From JBBRVW01 sp963784645 (lineage in GTDB: Bacteria > Actinomycetota > Actinomycetes > JACCUZ01): 64,000 nt of DNA. The DNA is taken from assembly GCA_963784645.1 (NCBI GenBank), contig CAWARY010000011.1, forward strand, positions 1 to 64,000, written 5' to 3'. Position numbers and translations under genes: made by a program. Below, piece after piece: positions 16,346 to 23,991 of the stretch. The notes beneath the pieces were generated by a model, which was not told where the DNA came from, searched no databases, and saw only the letters and a program-made list of their open reading frames with translations. Positions within the stretch are counted from its first letter, which is position 1; every line of letters starts with the position of its first letter.

Positions 16346-16648
16346 GTGAGCTACCTCGAGGTCGACCCGGCGCTGCTGGCGCACACCGGCAGCCGGCTGC
16401 GCGAGGCGGTCGACGTCGCCGCCGAGGTCGCGGGCAAGAAGGGCGAGCTCGCCGCGCTGGCCGACGACGCCGGCCACGGCGACCTCACCGACACGGTCCA
16501 CGAGTTCCTGGGCAGGTGGGCGCACGGCCTCGGCTGCCTCGTCGAGGACGCCGAGACGCTGGCGGGCATGCTCAGCGACTCCGGCCAGGTCTACGTCGAG
16601 CTCGAGACCTCGATCGCCGACGCGTGCGGCCCGGGCGACGCGCGATGA
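16346..16648 (+). CDS. WXG100-like / type VII secretion target protein
   Basis: A 100-aa, almost wholly helical protein: YLEVDPALLAHTGSRLREAV, a long Ala/Glu helix, a turn at AGHGDLTDTVHEFLGRW, and a second helix. Size and helix-turn-helix layout fit ESX/WXG100-superfamily proteins, though the classic W-x-G is replaced by AGHG. It is the first gene of a four-gene cassette and overlaps the SseB-domain gene by 4 bases (ATGA). Likely role: partner or targeting factor for the toxin encoded two genes downstream. Inference from context. Confidence 0.7.
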   Translation: MSYLEVDPALLAHTGSRLREAVDVAAEVAGKKGELAALADDAGHGDLTDTVHEFLGRWAHGLGCLVEDAETLAGMLSDSGQVYVELETSIADACGPGDAR

Positions 16649-17088
16649 CCTCGACCGACCCCGGTGACCAGCCGGCCGGCCTCGGTCCGGTGCTCGCCGC
16701 CTGGGCCGCCGGCGCGGTCGACGCCGAGCGGCTGCAGGCCGCCTTCGACGCCGCCACGCTCTACGTGCAGCGGGTCCTCGGCGCCGACGGCCGGCCGGCG
16801 ATAGCGGCGTACGGCCGGCCGGGCGCCGGGCATGTGGCGTTCTACTCCTCGCTCGAGGCGATGGCGGCGGCCGTGGGGGAGTGCGACTGGGCCGGCGCCC
16901 GCGGCCGCGACCTGGTCGACCTGGTGCCCGACGGCTACGGACTGGTGCTCGACCCGGTCGGCCCGCACCTCGCCGCCCTGCCCGCCCCGGCCCTGCGCCG
17001 CGGCGTCGTCCTCACGCGCACTTGTCAGGCCGACGCGTCGGTATACCGGCGCGAGGGCCTGACAGGTGCGGATGCGGTGACGTCGTGA
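16645..17088 (+). CDS. SseB-domain protein
   Basis: 147 aa; LAAWAAGAVDAERLQAAF, LYVQRVLGADGRPAI, VAFYSSLEAMAAAVGE and LVDLVPDGYGLVLDPVGPH follow the SseB N-terminal domain order. In actinobacteria SseB-domain proteins sit next to WXG-type and polymorphic toxin genes, possibly as chaperones. It overlaps both neighbours by 4 bases, so the three are translationally coupled. Confidence 0.75.
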   Translation: MTSTDPGDQPAGLGPVLAAWAAGAVDAERLQAAFDAATLYVQRVLGADGRPAIAAYGRPGAGHVAFYSSLEAMAAAVGECDWAGARGRDLVDLVPDGYGLVLDPVGPHLAALPAPALRRGVVLTRTCQADASVYRREGLTGADAVTS

Positions 17089-18575
17089 GCGGGCTGCACG
17101 CCGACGCCACCGTCACCGAGCTGGTGCCCGGCAGCCCCGGCGAGCTGGACCGGCTGGTCGCCCGCTGCCGCACCGTCGCCGACGGCCTCGGCGGCGCCGC
17201 GACACGGGTCCGCGCGATCGACTCCGGCGAGTGGGTCGGCCCGGCCGGCGACGCGTTCCGCGCGGTCGTCGACATCGAGCCGGGCAGGTACGACGACGCC
17301 GCGGCCGCGTTCGGCGCCACCGCCGGCGCGGTGCAGGCCTACGCCGGCGTGCTCCGCGACGCGCAGGCCACCGCGCGCACCGCCCTCACGGTCTACGCGC
17401 AGGCGCTGGCCGACACCCGCGCCTGGCAGGGCCGCGTCGACCGGTACGACGCCGCCGTCCGCACCGCCAGGGCCGGGGCCGCCGACCCCGCCGCCGCGGC
17501 GCGCGCGGTCGACCGGCTGCCCGAGCCCTCGTCGTACGACCCGGGCTCGTACGACCGGCAGCGCTCCGAGTCGATGCTGGCCGACGCCCGCGAGCGGGTC
17601 CGCACCGCCGGCGGCACCGCGTCCCGGCGGGTCGCCGCGGCCTGGGAGCACGCGCCGCGCGAGCCGCACTGGTGGGAGAAGGCCGGCCACGTCGTCGCCG
17701 AGATCGGCACGGGGGCGTGGGAGGCGACGACCGGTCTGGTGGAGTTCGCCTGGTCGATCTCGCCGACCCGGATGATGGTCGACCCGCTCGGCTGGCAGCA
17801 GGACCTGACCGACCTCGGTACGGGCCTGGTCTTCGGCGTCCAGCACCCGGCCGAGCTCGGCAAGGCGCTCGTCGACTGGGACACCTGGACGGAGTCGCCG
17901 GGGCGCGCCATCGGCCACCTGGTGCCCGACCTGCTGCTCGCCCTCGGCACCGCGGGTGCCGGCACCCTCGCCGCCCGGTCGGTGCGGGGGGTCGAGGCGC
18001 TCGACGAGGTGGCCGACGTCGCGCGGACCTTCCAGCGGCTGGACAAGCTCGGCGAAGGACCGGAACGGCTCAGCTACCTGCAGCGCGCGCGGAACTTCCT
18101 CAGCGGCGAGCGGCTGCCCGAGGCCAACCTGCCCGGCACGCCGGCCGGGCTGGCGAAGCAGTGGCAGAGCGGGCCGAGCTACCCGAACGCCGACAGCTGG
18201 TACAACGCGCGCCTCGAGCCCGGCGACCACCTCGCGTTCGGCTCGCTGCAGGCGCAGACCGCGCCGACGCCGGGGAGCTTCGCGGTGCCGCGGTCGGTGC
18301 TCGACGACGTCGGCACCGACGCCGTCCGCTACAACGAGGGCCTGCAGATCCAGCCCTACAAGGGCACCTACCGCAACGAGACCACCGTCGTGCGGGTCAA
18401 CCAGCCGATGGAGGTCGCCGTCGCCTACACGAGGGCCAACCCGCAGTACGGCGCCGGCGGGCTGCGGCAGATCTTCCTGCCGGGCGCCGGCGAGCTGCCG
18501 CCGTCGGCGTTCACCGAGGTCGAGCGGCGCGCCATGACCAACCTCGACGCACGGATCACCGTGGGTGCGCCATGA
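17085..18575 (+). CDS. Putative T7SS-exported polymorphic toxin
   Basis: 496 aa. The N-terminal ~220 residues are helical with the 'putative T7SS-secreted protein' pattern (GSPGELDRLVARCRTVADGL, AIDSGEWVGPAGDAFRAVVD containing WVG, and a further long helix). A linker with PHWWEKAGHVVAEIGTGAWE and an Ala/Gly hydrophobic stretch follows. The C-terminal ~135 residues form a separate globular domain: NARLEPGDHLAFGS, GSFAVPRSVLDDVG, RNETTVVRVNQPMEVA and YGAGGLRQIFLPG. The order of elements resembles NAD-glycohydrolase (TNT) toxins only faintly, so activity is unassigned. The next gene is a candidate immunity protein. Confidence 0.7.
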   Translation: MSGLHADATVTELVPGSPGELDRLVARCRTVADGLGGAATRVRAIDSGEWVGPAGDAFRAVVDIEPGRYDDAAAAFGATAGAVQAYAGVLRDAQATARTALTVYAQALADTRAWQGRVDRYDAAVRTARAGAADPAAAARAVDRLPEPSSYDPGSYDRQRSESMLADARERVRTAGGTASRRVAAAWEHAPREPHWWEKAGHVVAEIGTGAWEATTGLVEFAWSISPTRMMVDPLGWQQDLTDLGTGLVFGVQHPAELGKALVDWDTWTESPGRAIGHLVPDLLLALGTAGAGTLAARSVRGVEALDEVADVARTFQRLDKLGEGPERLSYLQRARNFLSGERLPEANLPGTPAGLAKQWQSGPSYPNADSWYNARLEPGDHLAFGSLQAQTAPTPGSFAVPRSVLDDVGTDAVRYNEGLQIQPYKGTYRNETTVVRVNQPMEVAVAYTRANPQYGAGGLRQIFLPGAGELPPSAFTEVERRAMTNLDARITVGAP

Positions 18576-18606
18576 CGGTCGCTGACCGGTCCGGGAGGAT
18601 GCCGGC

Positions 18607-18969
18607 ATGACGGATGCACCCGACGACGTCACCGCTGCCGGCGACCGCGAGGTCATCGACGCGCAGGACCGGCCCGGCGAGCCGGCGATGAGCCACCTCG
18701 CCCCGGTGATGGTCGCCCTGGTCGAGGCCGGCAACTCGGTGACGTACCCGAACCGGAACTTCGGCTTCGTCTCGCAGCAGGACGGCTGGCACGCCTACCT
18801 CGACCAGCCGATCGACTTCGACCTGATCGAGCACCGGTTCGTGCTGCCGCCGACGATCTACCTCGACCGTGCGAACGACCAGATCGACGACGACGGGTCC
18901 TTCTCCCACGTCTACGGCGGCGACGCGCAGCGCCGGCTCCGCGCGCAGAACCCGCCGCGCGAGGGCTGA
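18607..18969 (+). CDS. Candidate immunity protein
   Basis: A 120-aa acidic cytoplasmic protein (GNSVTYPNRNFGFVSQQDGW, FDLIEHRFVLPPTIYLDR) directly after the toxin gene with a 31-base gap and no other partner nearby. Size, acidity and position are those of immunity proteins of polymorphic toxins. No named family was recognised. Confidence 0.55.
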   Translation: MTDAPDDVTAAGDREVIDAQDRPGEPAMSHLAPVMVALVEAGNSVTYPNRNFGFVSQQDGWHAYLDQPIDFDLIEHRFVLPPTIYLDRANDQIDDDGSFSHVYGGDAQRRLRAQNPPREG

Positions 18970-18978
18970 CGGGCTCCC

Positions 18979-19037
18979 GAGCGAAGCGGCCCCGCTGCGC
19001 GGCCGGAAAGCGGTGGTCCAGCCGGGCCACTTCGCTC
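18979..19037. repeat. Single dispersed copy of the 90-bp palindromic repeat
   Basis: GAGCGAAGCGGCCCCGC opens and GGGCCACTTCGCTC closes this 59-bp segment, the same arms as in the five-copy array at 34050-34499. The interior differs (GCGGCCGGAAAGCGGTGG). It can fold into a hairpin with an 8-bp outer stem (GAGCGAAG/CTTCGCTC). The remaining sequence up to 19390 carries no gene. Confidence 0.85.
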
Positions 19038-19139
19038 CTCGGGGCGGAGGTGGGCGACCGGGGACGTGCGGGAGGCGGCCGACCGCACGGCCGACCGGAC
19101 GACCAACCGGGCCGGCAGCGGCCCGCCGGCTGCGCAGGA

Positions 19140-19157
19140 CTAGTACCGAGGGACTAG
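19140..19157. promoter_or_regulatory. 18-bp inverted repeat upstream of the sensor kinase
   Basis: CTAGTACCGAGGGACTAG has 8-bp arms around GA with one mismatch, about 230 bases before the kinase start in a gene-free region. LuxR-type response regulators in actinobacteria often bind symmetric sites of this size. Which of the two downstream regulators would bind is unknown. Confidence 0.4.
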
Positions 19158-19390
19158 GCCGGGTGGGGGTGGATGTGCTTGGTGTGCACCATGTGAACCG
19201 GCCGAACGGCGGAGCCACCGGAATCCGACGGTTGGCCCCGGTTCGAGGACTCCGTCCCGTCACGTGTCCTGGGACGGGGATGCCCCGCTGTGGCTATGGC
19301 CGTCGGTCCACCAGGTCACCTACGTTTCAGGAAGGCCGTGCTGTTCCTGGTGCGGGCGCCCGGGGTGTGGGGTTGTAGGGGGGCAGGACT

Positions 19391-20044
19391 GTGAGTGATG
19401 TCGTGGGCGTGTCCGCCCGCCGTGAGCGCACCCGGTCGTCGGCATCGGAGCGAGAGCTCTGCCACGACCTGAAGCAGCCGGTCGCCGCGATGCTGGTGAT
19501 CGCGTCGGAGACGGCGTTGCTGGGCGACGACCAGCTCGGTGAGACGGCCCGGCACCGGCTCCGGCAGATCGAGGCGCAGGCCAAGCTGCTGATCGAGCTG
19601 ATCGACGCCACGCTCGACCCGGTCCCGGCCGGCGCCGACGGGGCCACCTCCGACCTGGACGCCGTGCTGGCCACCGTCGTCGCCATGGTCCGGGTCACCT
19701 CCGCCAGCCGGGTCGTCATGGTCCCGGGGGCCAGGGCCGCACACGTCGGTGCCGCCGCCCCGCAGCTGCGCCGCGTGTTCGGGAACGTCCTCGGCAACGC
19801 CGTCCGCGCGGCCGGCGCGGACGGCACGGTGACGGTCCGCTCGCGCCGGTCCGCGGGCCGGGTCGTCGTCGAGGTCGACGACGAGGGGCCGGGATGGGGA
19901 CACGGCGAGACCGGCCACGGTCTGGGGCTGGCCGTCGTCCTCGCGGCGATGGACTCGGTCGGTGGCGACGTCTCGGCCGGCCGGTCACCGGCGGGCGGCA
20001 GCCGGGTACGACTGCGGTTCCCGCTCGCGGCCGGGGCGGCCTGA
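19391..20044 (+). CDS. Minimal histidine kinase, no input domain
   Basis: 217 aa, soluble. The H-box is ELCHDLKQPVAAM, so the phospho-acceptor His would be in HDLKQP. An N-box-like NVLGNAVRAAG and G-boxes (DDEGPGWG, GHGLGLAVV) complete a short HATPase domain. There is no sensor or TM region, so it may receive signals from another protein or sense a cytoplasmic cue. The stop is 7 bases before the response-regulator start, forming a two-component pair. Confidence 0.8.
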   Translation: MSDVVGVSARRERTRSSASERELCHDLKQPVAAMLVIASETALLGDDQLGETARHRLRQIEAQAKLLIELIDATLDPVPAGADGATSDLDAVLATVVAMVRVTSASRVVMVPGARAAHVGAAAPQLRRVFGNVLGNAVRAAGADGTVTVRSRRSAGRVVVEVDDEGPGWGHGETGHGLGLAVVLAAMDSVGGDVSAGRSPAGGSRVRLRFPLAAGAA

Positions 20045-20051
20045 GGCCGTC

Positions 20052-20690
20052 GTGCGGTTGGTCATCTGCGACGACCATCAGCTGCTTCTGGACACCTTGG
20101 GGGCGGCTCTGGGCGCGCGCGGCTACCAGGTCGAGGCACTCGTCCGGACGGCGGCCGAGGCCGTCGACGCGGTCCTCGCCCACGACCCCGACGTCGCCGT
20201 CGTCGACGTGCACCTCGCCGACGGGGACGGATTCGCCGTGGCGGCCGAGATCGCCCGCGTGCACCCCCGCACCCGGACGCTGATGCTCTCGGCGTCAGCC
20301 GATGCCGACAGCATCCGGGCCGCCCTCGAGGCCGGCGCAGCCGGCTTCGTCCGCAAGGACCAGAGCATCGAGGGCATCGTGCGCCGCCTCGAGCAGGTGG
20401 CGGCCGGCGAGGCCGCGTTCGACCTGACGATCCTGCAGGCGGCCGTGAGCGCCCCGGCCAGGGCCTCGTCGTCGGACGGGGTGCGGCCACGCCTGAGCCG
20501 GCGCGAGCTCGAGGTGCTCGCCCTGCTGGTCGAGGGCCGCAACACGGCGGACATGGCCCGCATCCTCCACATCGCCCGCAGCACCACCCGCACCCACGTG
20601 CAGAACCTGCTCGTCAAGCTCGGTGCCCACTCGCGGCTGCAGGCCTCCGTCATCGCCGTGCAGCTCGGGCTCCTCGACGCTGCCGTCTAG
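20052..20690 (+). CDS. NarL/LuxR-type response regulator
   Basis: 212 aa. The receiver has the acidic pair in VICDDHQ, phospho-acceptor Asp in VAVVDVHLADGDG and Lys in AGFVRKDQS. The C-terminal LuxR HTH is LSRRELEVLALLVEGRNTAD, then IARSTTRTHVQNLLVKLG. The GTG at 20052 has GAGG five bases upstream. Partner of the preceding kinase; likely controls the surface-glycan genes downstream. Confidence 0.9.
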   Translation: MRLVICDDHQLLLDTLGAALGARGYQVEALVRTAAEAVDAVLAHDPDVAVVDVHLADGDGFAVAAEIARVHPRTRTLMLSASADADSIRAALEAGAAGFVRKDQSIEGIVRRLEQVAAGEAAFDLTILQAAVSAPARASSSDGVRPRLSRRELEVLALLVEGRNTADMARILHIARSTTRTHVQNLLVKLGAHSRLQASVIAVQLGLLDAAV

Positions 20691-20793
20691 GTCCGTCTAC
20701 AGCGCGTCCAGGCAGCCGGCTCCACCACCAGCGGTAGCCCGGGTCATGCCGATGGTGGTTCCGGTCAACCATTTCTGACCCGAAGGTGAACGG

Positions 20794-21498
20794 GTGGTTG
20801 ACATCTCGCTGCTGCTCGTCGGCAACCAGCGCACCCTCACGCAGAGCCTGGCCGAGCGCTTCGAGGCCGAGCCCGACCTGCTGGTCGTCGGTACCGTCGC
20901 CAGCCTGCTACAGGCCAGGGCGTCGGTCGTCTGGCTGTGCGCGGACGTCGTGCTGCTGGACTCCGACGCTGAGACGCCCGGGGCCGAGCTCGCCGCCACG
21001 CTCGGACCTCCTGCGGCGGTGCCCCGCGTCGTCCTGCTCGCCGACTCGACCCTCGAGACCGAGGTCGTCCGGCTCGTCCGGGCCGGCGTCAACGGCTGGG
21101 TGGACAAGGCCGACGACGTGGCCCAGCTGCTCGCCACGATCCGGGGCGTCGCCGCGGGCGAGGTGCGGATCCCGCCGCGCCTGCTCGCGCCGGTCGTCCA
21201 CAGCCTCCGGCGGGGTGAGGGCAGCAGCCGGGCGGGCGACGGTCTGGACGCCCTGTCGGAACGGGAGCGTGAGGTGCTCACCCGGATGGCCGCCGGCCGC
21301 AACCGCGCCGAGATCGCCCGCGAGCTGGTGCTCTCGGAGAGCACCGTGCGCACGCACGCCCAGAACGTGCTGCGCAAGCTGGGGGTGCACTCGTCGCTGG
21401 CCGCCGTGGCACTGGCCCGGCGAGCCGGCCTCACGGCGGCCGCGCCGGGCCCCGACCCGGTGGCCGCGGTCGGCTCGCTGGCGGGGGAGCCGGCGTGA
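20794..21498 (+). CDS. LuxR-family response regulator (second)
   Basis: 234 aa with an atypical receiver (LLLVGNQRTLTQSLAERF has Gly-Asn instead of the acidic pair, while DVVLLDSD and the Lys in NGWVDKADD remain) and a canonical LuxR HTH (LSEREREVLTRMAAGRNRAE). Loss of the Mg-binding acidic pair suggests phosphorylation-independent or partner-dependent action. AAGGTGA precedes the GTG start. It overlaps the glycosyltransferase start by 4 bases and so heads that operon. Confidence 0.85.
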   Translation: MVDISLLLVGNQRTLTQSLAERFEAEPDLLVVGTVASLLQARASVVWLCADVVLLDSDAETPGAELAATLGPPAAVPRVVLLADSTLETEVVRLVRAGVNGWVDKADDVAQLLATIRGVAAGEVRIPPRLLAPVVHSLRRGEGSSRAGDGLDALSEREREVLTRMAAGRNRAEIARELVLSESTVRTHAQNVLRKLGVHSSLAAVALARRAGLTAAAPGPDPVAAVGSLAGEPA

Positions 21499-23978
21499 GC
21501 ACCCCCGTCAGCACCCCGGTCGCGAGCCAGCGGGACCGCGCTGTCGTAGACGTGTCGGTCGTCGTGCCCACGCGCAACGAGGCCGGGAACGTCGCCGCAC
21601 TGGTCGCCCGCCTCGATGCGTCGCTGGGCGGCGTCCGGGCCGAGATCGTGTTCGTCGACGACAGCTCGGACGGCACGCCGGACGCGATCCGGGCGGCGGC
21701 CGCCGGCAGTGCACACCCGGTGCGCCTGATCCACCGCGCGGGGGCCGAGCGGATCGGCGGCCTCGGGGGCGCCGTCCTCGCGGGCCTCCACGCGGCCCGC
21801 GGCGAGTGGGCGGTCGTCATGGACGGCGACCTCCAGCACCCGCCGGAGACCACGCCCGAGCTGGTCCGCCTCGGCGTGGCCACCGGCTCCGACCTCGTGG
21901 TCGCGAGCCGGTACGCCGGGTCGGGCAGCGCGGCCGGTCTCGCCGGCCCGGCCCGGCGCCGGGTCTCGGAAGCCGGCACCGCAGTCACCCGGGCCGTCTT
22001 CCCGCGCCGGCTGGCGGCGTGCACCGACCCCATGAGCGGCTTCTTCGCCGTCCGCCGGGGAGCCATCGACCTCGGCCGGCTCCGCCCGCGCGGCTTCAAG
22101 ATCCTGCTGGAGATCGTCGCCCGGTCGCCCCGCCTGCGCCTGGCCGAGGTGCCCTTCGACTTCCAGGAGCGGCTCAGCGGCACCAGCAAGGCGTCGGTGC
22201 GCGAAGGCCTGCTGCTGGTCCGCAAGCTGGTGGGCCTGCGGGCCGCCGCGTGGGTGGGCGGGCCGGGGACCGGGCGGGCCCGCGCCGTGGGCTTCGCCGC
22301 GGTCGGGGCGACCGGCATCGTCGTCAACACCGCCGCCCTGTGGCTGCTCGTCGACGCGGTCGGCGTGGGCCTGCTCGTCGGCGCGGCACTGGCCACCCAG
22401 GTGTCGACGCTGTGGAACTTCCTGCTCACCGACCGGCTGGTGTTCACCGGGCCCAAGGCGCGGCCGGGGCGGACCCGGTTGCTGGGTTTCTTCGGGGTGA
22501 ACAACGCGGCGTTGCTGCTCCGGCTGCCGCTGCTCGCGTGGCTGGTGCACCCCGTCGGCCTCGACTACCGGGTGGCGAGCGTGCTCACGCTGCTCGCCGC
22601 CTTTGCTGCGCGCTTCCTCGTCTCCGACCGCTACCTCTTCCGTGCAGGAGCAGCCATGACCACCTTCCGCGAGACCTCCATCCCGGACGCCCGGCCGGCC
22701 GTGGTCCCCTCACCACGGCCGACCGCGGCGGCCCGCCGCGAGGCCCGGGACGGCCGGCCCGTCGACCTCGTCGTCGACCTGCGGCCGCGCACCGTGGTCC
22801 CGCGGCCGCGCACCCCGCTGGCAGACCTCACGTACTGCTACGACGTCCACGGCCTGGTGTCGATCGGCTCCACCGTGCAGCTGCCGGAGCTGGCCCGCTT
22901 CCGCAGCGCGGGCTTGCCGACTCGCTCGCCGGATATCCAGGTGCGGCACGGCGAGGTCGGTGCCGCCCGGCCGCGCGGGCGGGTCCGCGTCACCCAGTTC
23001 GCCAGCCCCGTCGGCGTCGCCTACGAGGAGCACCTGCGACGGCTCGGCTCCAACTTCTCGATCGAGATGGGCGACAGCATCCGGGTCACCGTCGGCTCGC
23101 TGCTGGTCCGCTCACCCCACGTGCTGTACACGAACGTCATCGAGGCGTTGCTGCGCTTCGTCATGGCCAGCCGCGACCACATGCTGCTGCACTCCGCCTG
23201 CGTCGAGCTCGACGGCCGCGGCGTCCTGCTGTCCGCCCTCACCGACACCGGCAAGACCGGCACCATCCTCCGGCTGGTCCGCGAGCACGGCTGCCGGTTC
23301 CTGTCCGACGACATGACGGTGCTTCGCCCCGACGGGACGGCGCTGTCGTTCCCCAAGCCGCTGACGATCAGCCAGCACACGCTGCGAGCCGTCGACGCCG
23401 GCTTCCTGACCCGGGCCGAGTGGCGGCGGCTGCGGGTGCAGAGCCGGCTGCACTCCAAGGAGGGCCGCGGCATCGGTGCGTGGCTCGGCGAGCAGAACGT
23501 CCCGATCATGACGATGAACGCGGTGACGCAGTACGTGGTCCCGCCACCCAAGTACGACATCGAGCGACTGGTGCACTGCGAGTTCACCGACCAGCAGCGG
23601 GTCCAGGAGCTGTTCATCATCGAGCGCGCGGACGAGGCCCTCACCGACGTCGAGCCGTCCGGTCTCGTCGACGAGCTGATCGCGAACACCGACGACGCCT
23701 ACGGGTTCCCGCCCTACCGCTACTTCGCGCCCGCGCTGGTCGTCGACGGCCTGGGCCACGAGGAGCTGCTGGCCGCCGAGCGCCGCATCCTCGGCACCGC
23801 GCTGACGGGGGTGCGGGCCCGTCGCCTGGCGACACCGGACTTCACCTGGGCCGACCGGATCCCCGAGCTGGTGCGGGGCGCCGGCACCATGCCCGACCTG
23901 CCCCGTCGCCCGGCGCCCGGCCGGGGCAGCTCGCCGGTCCGGGGCCTGCCGGCCCCGGCCGCCGGACCCGGCGAGTGA
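21495..23978 (+). CDS. GT2 (DPM1-like) - GtrA - HPr-kinase-like fusion
   Basis: 827 aa in one frame. Residues 15-250 are a DPM1-like GT2 (VSVVVPTRNEAGNVAALV, FVDDSSDGTPD, VMDGDLQHPPE, RLSGTSKASVREGL), which would load a sugar on polyprenyl phosphate. Residues 260-385 are a four-TM GtrA domain (GFAAVGATGIVVNTAAL). From 388 on follows an HPr-kinase-like domain with a Walker-A variant (LTDTGKTGT, near 583) and LSDDMTVLRPDG. An ATG at 22656 with GGAG five bases upstream marks the junction, so the kinase-like part may also be made alone. An unusual combination. Confidence 0.85.
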   Translation: MSTPVSTPVASQRDRAVVDVSVVVPTRNEAGNVAALVARLDASLGGVRAEIVFVDDSSDGTPDAIRAAAAGSAHPVRLIHRAGAERIGGLGGAVLAGLHAARGEWAVVMDGDLQHPPETTPELVRLGVATGSDLVVASRYAGSGSAAGLAGPARRRVSEAGTAVTRAVFPRRLAACTDPMSGFFAVRRGAIDLGRLRPRGFKILLEIVARSPRLRLAEVPFDFQERLSGTSKASVREGLLLVRKLVGLRAAAWVGGPGTGRARAVGFAAVGATGIVVNTAALWLLVDAVGVGLLVGAALATQVSTLWNFLLTDRLVFTGPKARPGRTRLLGFFGVNNAALLLRLPLLAWLVHPVGLDYRVASVLTLLAAFAARFLVSDRYLFRAGAAMTTFRETSIPDARPAVVPSPRPTAAARREARDGRPVDLVVDLRPRTVVPRPRTPLADLTYCYDVHGLVSIGSTVQLPELARFRSAGLPTRSPDIQVRHGEVGAARPRGRVRVTQFASPVGVAYEEHLRRLGSNFSIEMGDSIRVTVGSLLVRSPHVLYTNVIEALLRFVMASRDHMLLHSACVELDGRGVLLSALTDTGKTGTILRLVREHGCRFLSDDMTVLRPDGTALSFPKPLTISQHTLRAVDAGFLTRAEWRRLRVQSRLHSKEGRGIGAWLGEQNVPIMTMNAVTQYVVPPPKYDIERLVHCEFTDQQRVQELFIIERADEALTDVEPSGLVDELIANTDDAYGFPPYRYFAPALVVDGLGHEELLAAERRILGTALTGVRARRLATPDFTWADRIPELVRGAGTMPDLPRRPAPGRGSSPVRGLPAPAAGPGE

Positions 23979-23991
23979 GAGGGCAGGGACC

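Noticed and set aside
22655..23978. Calling the HPr-kinase-like part a separate gene only
   Set aside because: The frame is continuous with GT2-GtrA and no stop intervenes, so it is reported as a fusion with a possible internal start.
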